Positions 36,645-45,304 of a DNA stretch of 64,000 nt are shown in pieces. Source of the stretch: Synechococcus sp. PROS-9-1 (GTDB lineage Bacteria; Cyanobacteriota; Cyanobacteriia; PCC-6307; Cyanobiaceae); the NCBI RefSeq assembly GCF_014279775.1, contig NZ_CP047961.1:1178001-1242000 (forward strand). The letters run 5' to 3'. The notes under the pieces are model-generated. The model did no database searches, was not told the origin of the DNA, and saw only the letters and a program-made list of their open reading frames with translations. The translations under genes were made by a program, and so were the position numbers. Every line of letters begins with the position of its first letter. Position 1 is the first letter of the stretch.

Positions 36645-38252
36645 TTAGAACTTAAAGGTTGTTTGAACCAATGCTCCAAAGATATTGAATTGGCCGTCAT
36701 CGCCGCTTGTCGTCGTCGCTGTACTCTGCCCGTTAGGACGAGACAGATAGAACACTGCTGGGGTAACAGTGATGTTATCGGTCACCTTGTAGTTGTAATA
36801 CAACTCGAAGGCATAGTTGCCATCATCGGGATCAGTATTTCCCTTAAGTGCAGTAGCAAATGTAGGCTGACCAAAGGCGAAGCCCAGGTCATTGCCATCG
36901 ATAAATACATCGTCCCACTTCAGACCTGTAAACCAACTCTGAGAAGTGGTGTAGGTGCCATCTGCAATATTATCTCCCACAACTGTGTTCATCGCCCAAC
37001 CGACAGAGACAGAAGGAATGAACCCAGGATCCTCAGGCTGCCAATACGCATTTAGCGCGAAGCTATTGGAGGAGCGGCTCTCGTTGTTGTGACCAGTCGT
37101 ACAAGGAAGGTTGTAGTCACCGCTCTTGACGAACGTAGTAGAACGGCGCATGCCTGACTTGCACTGACCATATCTATAAGCAGCCGCTGCACCGTACTGA
37201 CCATTACCCCAACCAATTTGAGTAAGGATATTGGCACGAGAGTTATCAGTCATAATCCCACCTGCAGTGGAATCAGAATTATTACCTTCACCAGCATCTG
37301 CAACATAGTTGGCACTGATGCTGAAACCAGGATCGCCCTTGGCAACTTTTTGTTTCCAATACGCAGCAATTAGAGAACCTGTTTCCTTGTTATAAACACC
37401 TGGAACACCTGCTACAGCAAAGAAATCGAGAATCTTTGCACCACCTTTATTGTACTTGGAAGGCCACATTGCCAAGGATTCAGTATTCCTGGCCAAGGGA
37501 CCAACAATAAATGTGAGTTCCTTACCGACAGGGAATTTGTAAAACAGCCGATCAATAGTTACATCATCTGATGTGCCAGATGCGGTATCCAAGGCAGTTA
37601 AATTATTGCCATCTCCAGCGAATGCTGCGTTATCAAAGTTACCAGTACGAAGACGAGTCCGGAGTTTGTCCTTGCCTGTGAAGCTGGTATCGAGAGTTAA
37701 ACGGTGGTCATAATTGAATGTGACTGCACCATATCCTTGGTTGTAAGTATCTGTATCAGTACTATCTCCACCAGCATTAACACCACCAATCACGAAAGTG
37801 GCTTTGCCTTTCAGCTTGGTAGTGGTGGAGAACTGCTGAGCTTCCAGTTCACCAACTTTGGCTTCAAGTCCGTCAACACGGCCCTTGAGGATGGCGAGTT
37901 CTTTTGAGAACTCTCTCATCAGCATCTTCAGCTCGTCGGTCACTTCAGTGACGCGGTCGAGACATGCGTTCAACAGAGCAGCCGCTTCAAAGCGGGTCAT
38001 TGCCCTGTTACCGCGGTAAGTGCCGTTGGGGTAACCAGCAACACAGCCGTAGCGCCCGATCAGGTTGCTAAGAGCCTGATAAGCCCAGTCGGTTGGGTAA
38101 ACGTCTGAAAACTGAGTGATGCTGGTGACTTGCTCGCCTGTGGCGGCGTAGTCAGATACACCGTTGAAGTTCAGCTCAGTGGCGTTAGCAGCCATAGGAG
38201 CCAAAAGGCCCAAGGCAGCTGGGGCCACCAGCAGTTGACGGAAGAGTTTCAT
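36645..38252 (-). CDS. SomB-like outer membrane porin 2 (phosphate cluster)
   Basis: A 535-residue porin built like porin 1: signal peptide (MKLFRQLLVAPAALGLLAPMAANA), SLH domain (FSDVYPTDWAYQALSNLIGRYGCVAGYP), coiled coil (ELAILKGRVDGLEAKVGELEAQQ) and an OprB-type barrel ending VQTTFKF. The barrel differs from porin 1, with several two-cysteine stretches (QCKSGMRRS, NLPCTTGHN). Beside pstS and the regulators it probably serves as a phosphate-stress porin, comparable to the Prochlorococcus porin called PhoE. GAGGA stands six bases before the ATG, within a Yfr1-type site. Confidence 0.9.
   Translation of the reverse strand: MKLFRQLLVAPAALGLLAPMAANATELNFNGVSDYAATGEQVTSITQFSDVYPTDWAYQALSNLIGRYGCVAGYPNGTYRGNRAMTRFEAAALLNACLDRVTEVTDELKMLMREFSKELAILKGRVDGLEAKVGELEAQQFSTTTKLKGKATFVIGGVNAGGDSTDTDTYNQGYGAVTFNYDHRLTLDTSFTGKDKLRTRLRTGNFDNAAFAGDGNNLTALDTASGTSDDVTIDRLFYKFPVGKELTFIVGPLARNTESLAMWPSKYNKGGAKILDFFAVAGVPGVYNKETGSLIAAYWKQKVAKGDPGFSISANYVADAGEGNNSDSTAGGIMTDNSRANILTQIGWGNGQYGAAAAYRYGQCKSGMRRSTTFVKSGDYNLPCTTGHNNESRSSNSFALNAYWQPEDPGFIPSVSVGWAMNTVVGDNIADGTYTTSQSWFTGLKWDDVFIDGNDLGFAFGQPTFATALKGNTDPDDGNYAFELYYNYKVTDNITVTPAVFYLSRPNGQSTATTTSGDDGQFNIFGALVQTTFKF
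37805..38252 (-). repeat. inverted repeat with porin 1, copy 2
   Basis: The first 448 bases of porin 2 nearly match 15791-16238 in opposite orientation. Differences are scattered single bases; divergence begins sharply at the barrel. Confidence 0.85.
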
Positions 38253-38258
38253 TTCTGG

Positions 38259-38267
38259 TCCTCACAC
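38259..38267 (-). promoter_or_regulatory. Shine-Dalgarno and Yfr1-type pairing site of porin 2
   Basis: The mRNA reads GTGTGAGGA, nine contiguous bases complementary to the UCCUCACAC part of the Yfr1 motif, and its GAGGA is the ribosome binding site. Pairing would block translation, as known for Prochlorococcus porin mRNAs. Confidence 0.55.
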
Positions 38268-38382
38268 CAAAAAATTAATTCGGGAATTAACCCGCAAACA
38301 AATTATTCGACCGGCAAATAATGCTCTGTATGCAGGGCACCAATAGGATGTATCCAAGACTACAAACGCTTCAGTCACGCAT

Positions 38383-38434
38383 CCTTAAGGGATTTTTAGC
38401 CAGCATTAACTTCCTCTTAACTTGGCAATAACTA
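38383..38434 (-). promoter_or_regulatory. Pho-box-like repeat array upstream of porin 2
   Basis: Read on the plus strand the units are CCTTAAGG, TTTTAGCC, ATTAACTT, CTTAACTT and AATAACTA, each separated by three bases (period 11). CTTAACTT and ATTAACTT are close to the cyanobacterial Pho-box unit. The array lies 131-182 bases before the porin start, in reverse orientation to the gene. The only transcription start it can sensibly serve is the porin's. Confidence 0.5.
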
Positions 38435-38634
38435 ACTCAGCAAACTTTCAAGCAAAAGAATCCTTAGCGACATAAACAATTGTTTCACCAGGCCAGAACA
38501 AGAATTCGTTATCTTTTAACCATCCGGTTCCTTGATCAGGGAATTGGGTTAGTTGCTATTGAGCTGAATGCCAGAGTTGGTTTGATTGAACGCATGGACT
38601 GCTTCGCTAAATAAGCAATAAGTTGGATTCGTCC
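38435..38634. other. spacer between porin 2 promoter region and ndhO end
   Basis: No gene-like frame or clear terminator is seen. It separates the phosphate cluster from the housekeeping genes to the right. Confidence 0.35.
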
Positions 38635-38862
38635 TTAACTTTGGTCCTCAGATCCAGCGGGACATAAACGATCAATCGGAATTAAAAATGTGCCGCGACG
38701 GAAGCGAACAGCGGCAATTTCGAGCGGATGGAGAGCAACCACAACCCCTGATTCATCACTGCCAACGAGATCGGACGGGCGAAGCATTGGCATGGGGTCT
38801 GCCGTTTTGAGATAGGGCATCGGGCTGATCAGTTGGACTTGGTCACCGATGGAAACGGTCAT
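38635..38862 (-). CDS. ndhO: NAD(P)H-quinone oxidoreductase subunit O
   Basis: Small peripheral subunit specific to the cyanobacterial and plastid NDH-1 complex, which drives cyclic electron flow. The 75 residues contain GDQVQLISPMPYLKTADPMPMLRP and the GVVVALHPLEIAAVRFRRGTFLI core typical of NdhO. It is divergent from bioY, 50 bases apart. Confidence 0.92.
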   Translation of the reverse strand: MTVSIGDQVQLISPMPYLKTADPMPMLRPSDLVGSDESGVVVALHPLEIAAVRFRRGTFLIPIDRLCPAGSEDQS

Positions 38863-38912
38863 GACACCTGGGCAATCACCCTCTCCTACAGCAGGATGGG
38901 GTCAGCTGTTAT

Positions 38913-39491
38913 TTGCCCGTGCGGGCTCTTGCCACTTGGAGCGGCGCGATCGCGGGACTGCTTCTGATCCTTGTGGGAAGTTTGATCCCGGCTGCCGTCC
39001 TGGTGCCGGTTGCAGAACTTCCCCCCCGATTGCTGAGTTTGCCCAGCACCTGGCAAGTGCCGGCACTGTTGTTATGCGCTCTTGTCTGCGGCCCACGATC
39101 AGGCGTGATAGCAGCGGTTGCGTACATCACCGTGGGGCTGGTTGATTTTCCCGTCTTTCATGACGGTGGAGGTCTTGGCTATGTCCTAACTCCCGCCTTT
39201 GGCTATCTCGCAGGCTTTGTGCCAGCAGCCTGGCTCACGGGACGGCTTGCGCATCAGGCAGGGATGAACAACTTGGCACGCCTCACTTTGGCTGGCATCG
39301 CTGGCGTGGCCACGATTCAGCTCTGCGGAATTCTTAATTTGCTACTCGGTGCAGGTTTGAGCCGTTGGACTGAATCCCTACCTGAATTGTTATTCAGCTA
39401 CAGCCTGGGCCCCTTGCTTGCCCAACTGTCTCTGTGCGTCGCAATCTCTTTGATTGCGCTTCCGATTCGTCGTCTGCTCTGGATCGAATGA
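38913..39491 (+). CDS. bioY: biotin transporter S-component BioY
   Basis: Membrane substrate-binding component for biotin uptake (ECF type). It has about six membrane segments, with the conserved GPRSGVIAAVAYITVGLVDFPVFHDGGGLGYVLTPAFGYLAGF stretch typical of BioY. The gene starts at TTG 38913 or GTG 38919. Its stop overlaps the lspA start (ATGA), so it leads an operon bioY-lspA-pbp-GTPase. Confidence 0.9.
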   Translation: MPVRALATWSGAIAGLLLILVGSLIPAAVLVPVAELPPRLLSLPSTWQVPALLLCALVCGPRSGVIAAVAYITVGLVDFPVFHDGGGLGYVLTPAFGYLAGFVPAAWLTGRLAHQAGMNNLARLTLAGIAGVATIQLCGILNLLLGAGLSRWTESLPELLFSYSLGPLLAQLSLCVAISLIALPIRRLLWIE

Positions 39492-39976
39492 TCAGCCACA
39501 GCAACCGACTGATCCGGCGTCGCACAGTTGTGGTGATCAGCCTGTTGATCCTTCTGCTAGATCAAGCGTCCAAATCTTGGGCTCGATCCCACCTGCTTCC
39601 GAATCTGTCGCAGCCGTTCCTACCCGGATTGCTGCAGTTACGGCTCGTACGCAACACCGGCGCCGCCTTCAGCATGTTGAGTGATTCCACGGCCCTGCTC
39701 GGACTGCTCAGCTTGCTCGTTTCGATGGGGTTGCTGGTTTGGGTCTGGCGATCCAAGCGACTTGATCTCTGGTTAGGTCTGGCCCTGGCCTGCCTGCTTG
39801 GAGGAACACTCGGCAATGGCTTCGACCGCTGGCAACTGGGATATGTCACCGACTTCCTGGAGCTGGTTCCCTTCCGTTTTCCCATCTTCAATGGCGCAGA
39901 TATCGCCATCAACCTCGCCGTTCTCTGCTTCGCCATCGACGCTCTCTCCCAACGCAATGGACAAGCGAAATCCTGA
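39488..39976 (+). CDS. lspA: lipoprotein signal peptidase (signal peptidase II)
   Basis: Aspartic protease in the membrane that cleaves lipoprotein signal peptides. The 162 residues have four membrane helices, LLLDQASKSWA near the N-terminus, VRNTGAAFSML, and the two catalytic aspartates in NGFDRWQLGYVTDFLEL and FNGADIAINLAV. The ATG at 39488 lies inside the bioY stop. The 3' end overlaps the next gene by 20 bases. Confidence 0.94.
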   Translation: MISHSNRLIRRRTVVVISLLILLLDQASKSWARSHLLPNLSQPFLPGLLQLRLVRNTGAAFSMLSDSTALLGLLSLLVSMGLLVWVWRSKRLDLWLGLALACLLGGTLGNGFDRWQLGYVTDFLELVPFRFPIFNGADIAINLAVLCFAIDALSQRNGQAKS

Positions 39977-42143
39977 CGGCCCGTCTACAGCCCAACTGAT
40001 CATTCATCAGAGAGATCAGGCGGGTCGAACCATTCCATTGCATGGCGATGGCTATCGGATTGGACGCGATGGTCCTCTGGAAATCAGCATCGATCATCCG
40101 GCCGTCAGCCGGCAACATGCGTTGCTGCAGCGCCAGGGGCGGCAGTGGTTCCTTCAGGATTTGGATTCCACCAATGGCTTGTGGTGGAAAGGCCGCCGGG
40201 TGTCGCAGCTGGAACTGCGCGATGGAGACGTCGTTCTGTTTGCGCCAGCTCAAGACGAAACGGCACCCTTTCTGCATTTCCATGACGCAGCCGGACGACG
40301 ACGACATCGGATCGAGCGCTGGTTGGGCCTGCTCTTGTTGGCATGCCTGGGTGGAGGAGGGGCACTGCTGTTGCTGTCCAACATCACCATGCCGATCCGC
40401 GGGCAACTAGCACGCGTGCGCGGTCCGGTGGCCATCTACGACGGCAATAACCAACCACTAACCTCCGTTGACTCCAGTCGTCATCGCGAGCTCAAGTCGG
40501 TGAATGGGTTCTCTCCCTTGCTGGTTGATGCTCTGCTGAGCAGTGAAGACAACCGCTTCTGGTGGCATCCAGGGGTCGATCCCATTGGCACGCTGAGAGC
40601 CTTCAGCACCAATTTGATGAGCGGGAGGGTGTTGGAGGGAGGCAGCAGTCTCACGCAGCAATTAGCTCGCAGCCTTTATCCCCACTACGTGGGAGATGGA
40701 GACACCTTGGCCAGGAAATGGAAAGAGCTGCTTGTTTCCTTGCAGTTGGAAAGTCGCTTCAGCAAAAACCAGTTGCTGCTGAGCTATCTCAATCGCGTGT
40801 ACCTGGGTGTTGGTTGGGGATTTGAAGATGCTTCACGCGTGTTGTTTGATCAATCCGCAGCAGATCTAAATATCCAGCAAGCAGCACTTCTCGTAGGTCT
40901 GTTGCCATCACCCAATGGTCACGATCCCTGTCAGTTTCCCCAGCTCGCACTAAAAGCACGTAATCGGGTGATCAACAAAATGGCCGATAGTGGTCGACTC
41001 TCCTTGGAGCAGGCGCGACTGGCGCGTCGCCAACCGATTCAACTTGCAACCGAAGCCTGCAGTCGGGAACAGGTCAGTCGATCGGCACCGTTTTACACCG
41101 ATCAAGTGCGCCGAGATCTCACAGAGCTCGTGGGTCCTGACGTGGCGGATGAAGGAAATTTCTTGATCGAAACGCACTTAGACCCTGTTCTGCAATCCGT
41201 GGTGGAACGCCAGTTGAGCGGTTTGTTGACCAACAATTCAACGCTTGGCGTTCAGGAGGGGGCCGCTGTTGTGCTCGACAGCCGCACTGGCGGGGTTCTC
41301 GCCATCGCCGGAGGTCGTGACTACAACTCGAGCCAGTTCAACCGTGCCTCAATGGCGTTGCGACAACCAGGGAGCACCTTCAAACTCATCACTTACTTAG
41401 CTGCCCTAGAGCAAGGACTGAAACCCAACGACAGCTTGGATTGCACCCCCCTTCGCTGGGGAGGGCAACGCTTCGCCAGCACCTGTTCGGGCCAACTGAC
41501 CCTGGCCAATGCCTTCGCCTCAAGCCACAACACCGCAGCGCTGCGCTTGGCCCAACGCGTGGGGCTGGACCAGGTGGTGAGCTTGGCGAAACGCTTGGGA
41601 ATCTCAACTCCCTTAAATCCAGTCCCGGGGCTAGCTCTTGGACAGAGTGAGGTTCGCTTGATTGAACTCACCAGTGCCTATGCCGCTGTGGCCAATGGCG
41701 GCATCTGGCAACCTCCCACCACCATTCGTCGGATGGTCGATGCGGAAACCTGTCGCTTAGACCGACCCAGTGCCTGCGGCAGCCTTAATGAAGGTGGCGG
41801 AGCTGGAGATGGCAGTTCTGAACGAAGCAGTCAGCGCCTAGCGTCTCGTCGTGTGCTGAAGAAACAGACAGCTCTGCAAATGCAGGGCTTATTGCGAGCG
41901 GTCATTCGCAGCGGCACCGGGCGTGCCGCCTCGCTCGGCCAACAAGAAGGGGGGAAAACAGGAACCACAAACGATGGGCGTGACCTGCTTTTCATTGGCT
42001 ACGAGCCGAGTCGGCATTGGGTGCTGGGAATCTGGCTGGGCAACGATGACAACAGTCCTTCAGCCAGTTCCAGCGCCCTCGCAGCCTCTCTCTGGAGTCG
42101 CATCATGCGTGCCGCAGGCCAAGGCGCTTTGGTGGGTCAATGA
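39957..42143 (+). CDS. class A penicillin-binding protein with N-terminal FHA domain
   Basis: Bifunctional peptidoglycan synthase of 728 residues. An FHA phosphothreonine-binding domain comes first (YRIGRDG, VSRQHALLQ, DLDSTNGLWWKG, about 30-100), then one membrane helix (LGLLLLACLGGGGALLLL). The glycosyltransferase GT51 domain follows (SSEDNRFWWHPGVD, EGGSSLTQQLARSLY, LLSYLNRVYLG), then the transpeptidase with Ser in PGSTFKLITYL, SSHNTA and the KTGTT triad. The FHA part implies control by Ser/Thr phosphorylation. The ATG at 39957 was chosen because it starts just before the FHA fold; the frame to 39798 lies inside lspA. Confidence 0.93.
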   Translation: MDKRNPDGPSTAQLIIHQRDQAGRTIPLHGDGYRIGRDGPLEISIDHPAVSRQHALLQRQGRQWFLQDLDSTNGLWWKGRRVSQLELRDGDVVLFAPAQDETAPFLHFHDAAGRRRHRIERWLGLLLLACLGGGGALLLLSNITMPIRGQLARVRGPVAIYDGNNQPLTSVDSSRHRELKSVNGFSPLLVDALLSSEDNRFWWHPGVDPIGTLRAFSTNLMSGRVLEGGSSLTQQLARSLYPHYVGDGDTLARKWKELLVSLQLESRFSKNQLLLSYLNRVYLGVGWGFEDASRVLFDQSAADLNIQQAALLVGLLPSPNGHDPCQFPQLALKARNRVINKMADSGRLSLEQARLARRQPIQLATEACSREQVSRSAPFYTDQVRRDLTELVGPDVADEGNFLIETHLDPVLQSVVERQLSGLLTNNSTLGVQEGAAVVLDSRTGGVLAIAGGRDYNSSQFNRASMALRQPGSTFKLITYLAALEQGLKPNDSLDCTPLRWGGQRFASTCSGQLTLANAFASSHNTAALRLAQRVGLDQVVSLAKRLGISTPLNPVPGLALGQSEVRLIELTSAYAAVANGGIWQPPTTIRRMVDAETCRLDRPSACGSLNEGGGAGDGSSERSSQRLASRRVLKKQTALQMQGLLRAVIRSGTGRAASLGQQEGGKTGTTNDGRDLLFIGYEPSRHWVLGIWLGNDDNSPSASSSALAASLWSRIMRAAGQGALVGQ

Positions 42144-43735
42144 AGGGATCCAATCGCCTGATCTTGTTTGGAGCAGCTGGGCTGATCGTCCTCTTGGTGC
42201 TTGGCCTGGTGCTCCAGGCCATTCGCAATCTGCTCTGGGATCTCAGTTACATCCTTCCGCCCTGGCTTGTAGGTCCAGTGCTGCTCATCGGCAGCATCTT
42301 GGTGATTGCGTTCGTGGTGCAGGTTGGCTGGCCCGTGTGGAAGAGATGGAAAACTAGTCGCGGAGCAACAAAAGCCAGCACCACAGCCCCTTTGCCGCCT
42401 GGGTCGCGTCGTCAAGCTGCTGAACAGAGTCTGGAAAGCATTGATCGCCTGCTGGAGCGTCTCCAAGACGATGTCGCCCGGCAAGCTCTGCATCTGGAAC
42501 GCGAGCGCGTGGCGCGTGAATTGGCACGCGGCGATTTAGTCGTGGTGGTGTTTGGCACAGGCTCCAGTGGGAAAACATCCCTGATTCGTGCCCTCCTCCA
42601 AGACATTGTTGGGCGGGTTGGAGCACCGATGGGGTCCACAACCGGCAGTCAGACCTATCGGCTTCGTCTCAACAAGCTGGAGCGCGGTCTGCAATTGGTC
42701 GACACTCCTGGAATCCTTGAGAGCGGACTGGATGGAAGAGATCGGGAACAAGAAGCCCGTGAACGCGCCAGCCGGGCCGACTTGATGCTGGTGGTGGTGG
42801 ATGGTGATCTTCGCTCTGCCGAATGGGATGTGGTTCGCAGCCTTGCGGGCTTGGGAAAGCGCTTGATGTTGGTCTTGAACAAATGCGATTTACGAGGAGA
42901 GGAGGAGGAGAAGCGTCTACTGGCCTTGCTGCGCGGACGTTGCAAAGGCCTGCTGTCTGCTGAGGATGTCATCCCAACCAGTGCCTCTCCCCAATCCTTG
43001 CCAAGACCCGGCCAAAAACCTTGGCAACCTCCAGCTGAGGTAGCGGTTTTACTCCAACGAATGGCCGTGGTGCTCCATGCCGATGGCGAAGAGCTGTTGG
43101 CCGACAACATTCTTCTTCAATGCAGGACGCTGGGCGACAAGGGGCGATCGCTCCTCAACCGACAGCGTCAGGCCGAGGCTCGACGGATCGTGGACCGTTA
43201 CACCTGGATTAGTGCAGGCGTCGTGGCAGCCACACCCCTACCCGGCATCGACTTGCTTGGCACTGCTGCGGTGAATGCCCAGATGGTGATGGAAGTGGCG
43301 AAGGTCTACAACGTGCAGCTCACACGTGCCAAAGCGCAAGAATTGGCCGTCTCGGTGGGGAGAACCCTGGCAGGGCTCGGAGTTGTGAAAGGTGGTGTTG
43401 CCTTGATTGGCACGGCACTTAGCGTGAATCTGCCCACCTTGTTGCTAGGGAAAGCTGTTCAAGGTGTTGCTGCTGCATGGTTAACGCGGATCGCAGGCGC
43501 CAGTTTCATCACTTACTTCCAGCAGGATCAAGATTGGGGAGATGGTGGCATGCAGGACGTTGTGCAGCGGCACTACGACCTCAACCGACGCGATAGCGCC
43601 CTCCAACGATTCCTCGACACCGCTCTCAGAAAGGTGGTGGAACCACTGCGGCAAAAGGCAAAGAAGCGCTTACCGCCCCAACCAGGGCCTCGGGCGGGGG
43701 AGGACGCATCGGGCCGCGGGCATCAAGAACCGTGA
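42140..43735 (+). CDS. membrane GTPase with DUF697 domain
   Basis: A 531-residue protein: two N-terminal membrane helices (ILFGAAGLIVLLVLGLVLQ; VGPVLLIGSILVIAFVV), an Era-like GTPase domain with G1 GTGSSGKTSLIRALL, G3 LVDTPG and G4 LNKCD, and a C-terminal DUF697 region (ATPLPGIDLLGTAAVNAQMVMEVAKVYN) with further hydrophobic helices. The family is widespread in cyanobacteria; its cellular role is not known. The ATG overlaps the PBP stop by four bases, so it is the last gene of the bioY operon and may relate to the envelope. Confidence 0.88.
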   Translation: MKGSNRLILFGAAGLIVLLVLGLVLQAIRNLLWDLSYILPPWLVGPVLLIGSILVIAFVVQVGWPVWKRWKTSRGATKASTTAPLPPGSRRQAAEQSLESIDRLLERLQDDVARQALHLERERVARELARGDLVVVVFGTGSSGKTSLIRALLQDIVGRVGAPMGSTTGSQTYRLRLNKLERGLQLVDTPGILESGLDGRDREQEARERASRADLMLVVVDGDLRSAEWDVVRSLAGLGKRLMLVLNKCDLRGEEEEKRLLALLRGRCKGLLSAEDVIPTSASPQSLPRPGQKPWQPPAEVAVLLQRMAVVLHADGEELLADNILLQCRTLGDKGRSLLNRQRQAEARRIVDRYTWISAGVVAATPLPGIDLLGTAAVNAQMVMEVAKVYNVQLTRAKAQELAVSVGRTLAGLGVVKGGVALIGTALSVNLPTLLLGKAVQGVAAAWLTRIAGASFITYFQQDQDWGDGGMQDVVQRHYDLNRRDSALQRFLDTALRKVVEPLRQKAKKRLPPQPGPRAGEDASGRGHQEP

Positions 43736-43826
43736 TCAGCCCCAAATAGGCCACACCTATCAGCACAGACACAATGCCTGTGACGATGGCCACCCAGCGG
43801 CCGCGTTGCTGCTTTGGGGCAGCCAT
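43626..43826 (-). CDS. small single-pass membrane protein
   Basis: A 66-residue protein: basic N-terminus MAAPKQQRGRW, one membrane helix (VAIVTGIVSVLIGVAYLGLITVL), then a DARGPMRPPPPEA motif and a hydrophobic tail. The first 48 residues look conserved. The 3' half overlaps the end of the GTPase gene in antisense by 110 bases, and its start meets the end of the decarboxylase gene on the same strand. Function is unknown. Confidence 0.6.
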   Translation of the reverse strand: MAAPKQQRGRWVAIVTGIVSVLIGVAYLGLITVLDARGPMRPPPPEALVGAVSASLPFAAVVPPPF

Positions 43827-45262
43827 CAGGGCCGATCCTCCACGGATTGATTCAGAGCTGATGCAAGTTGGTCCAGCAAAGCGTGATCGGTATGCGGGTT
43901 GCCAAGAACAGCCTTGAGGAAATGCCGCCCTTGATGGAGCGGTCTCGACACCATGATGCCCTGGCTAAGCAAGTCCCGGCGTGTGTCGATCGACCAGCGT
44001 TCGTGCTGCTGCGCCTGTCCGCGTTGAGGCCTACAGGCGAGCACATGCAAAGGTCCCGTGAGAATCATCAGCCTGTTGGGATCCAGTTGCTGCTGGAGAT
44101 ACTCACGTCGAGCGATCGCTGCAGACAACAGCTGTTCAATCCCTGATTCACCGAGTTGGCGCAAGCCAAGCCAGAGTTTGAGCACTTCCGCCGGCCGACT
44201 CCCCTGCAGACCCAGTTCTCCACCGTGATCGTGCTCGACGGCAGGCTCCATGTAGGGAAGGCCTGTGGAGAACGCATCAGCCAGAACGGCGGCCTTGCGA
44301 ACCAACAGAAGGGATGACGTCTTCGTGATGCCAAGAACTTTCTGGGGATTCACAGTGATCGAATCAGCACGTGCAATCCCATGGAGCAGATGGGTGGTAG
44401 TGGAGCTGAGAGCAAAAACCGCACCGATCGCCCCATCCACATGCAGCCATAGGCCCAAGCGTGCGCAAAGATCAGCCATCGCAGAAACGGGGTCGATGGC
44501 GCCCCGCACCGTGCTACCTGCTGTGGCCACCACTGCGATACAAGGACGTCCATCTCTTGAAAGTGTTGCCAATTCAGCCTCGAGCTGCTGCAGATCGATG
44601 AGCCCTTGCTCGTCCACCGGGATGGCACGAACTCCGTCGCTTTGAAGCCCCATCACGCGCGCTGCCTTGTGCCAGGACACATGCGCATCAGCACTGACCA
44701 CCACCACGGCCTCTGGATTGTGGTCCAAGCCGACGTGATGACGAGCAGAAACCAAGGCGATCAGATTGCTCAGCGTGCCTCCACTTGCCCCAACACCAGA
44801 AGCCCCTGCAGGGAAGCCAAGGCGTTCAGCAAACCAGGCGCAAAGCTGCCGTTCGAGATGACTCAAACTTGGCGACAGCTCCTCGGCCAGAAGGTTGTTG
44901 TTCAGTCCGGCGCAGATCAAATCAGCGGCGATTGACGCACTCAACGGAGGCGGATCGAGATGGGCAAGCGCCCCGGGATGGGAGGGCTGAAATGCACCAT
45001 CCATCACCTGCTGAAGGTCATCCAACAGTTGCTGCATGTCGCGACCATGGGCCTGCGGAGCAGCATCTGGAAGCACCCGAAGTGCTGGAAGTGGACCTCG
45101 CTCACCCGCCGAACCGATCCAGCTGCATAAGCGCTCGGAAGCACCCTCCAAAAACTGAAGGAGTTGAGGGTCAAGCGCATCGGGCGAAGCAAACGCCGAC
45201 AGAGCTACCGGTTCAGGATTGCTTGAAGATCCAACCAAGAAGACAAGATGGGGAGTGATCAT
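43826..45262 (-). CDS. PLP-dependent group II decarboxylase family protein
   Basis: Pyridoxal-phosphate enzyme of the glutamate/aromatic amino acid/diaminobutyrate decarboxylase group. Visible are GASGGTLSNLIALVSARHH, VVVSADAHVSWHKAARVMGL, WLHVDGAIGAVFAL (PLP-binding Asp and Ala), and the Schiff-base lysine in ADSITVNPQKVLGI. The substrate cannot be read from sequence. From MITPHLVFLVGSS the length is 478 residues; ATGs further upstream (45298, 45310) would run into the tadA start region. Confidence 0.85.
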   Translation of the reverse strand: MITPHLVFLVGSSSNPEPVALSAFASPDALDPQLLQFLEGASERLCSWIGSAGERGPLPALRVLPDAAPQAHGRDMQQLLDDLQQVMDGAFQPSHPGALAHLDPPPLSASIAADLICAGLNNNLLAEELSPSLSHLERQLCAWFAERLGFPAGASGVGASGGTLSNLIALVSARHHVGLDHNPEAVVVVSADAHVSWHKAARVMGLQSDGVRAIPVDEQGLIDLQQLEAELATLSRDGRPCIAVVATAGSTVRGAIDPVSAMADLCARLGLWLHVDGAIGAVFALSSTTTHLLHGIARADSITVNPQKVLGITKTSSLLLVRKAAVLADAFSTGLPYMEPAVEHDHGGELGLQGSRPAEVLKLWLGLRQLGESGIEQLLSAAIARREYLQQQLDPNRLMILTGPLHVLACRPQRGQAQQHERWSIDTRRDLLSQGIMVSRPLHQGRHFLKAVLGNPHTDHALLDQLASALNQSVEDRP

Positions 45263-45304
45263 TCTCCCCTGTGGTGGCACATCAAAGTGTTGGCACATCC
45301 AAAG

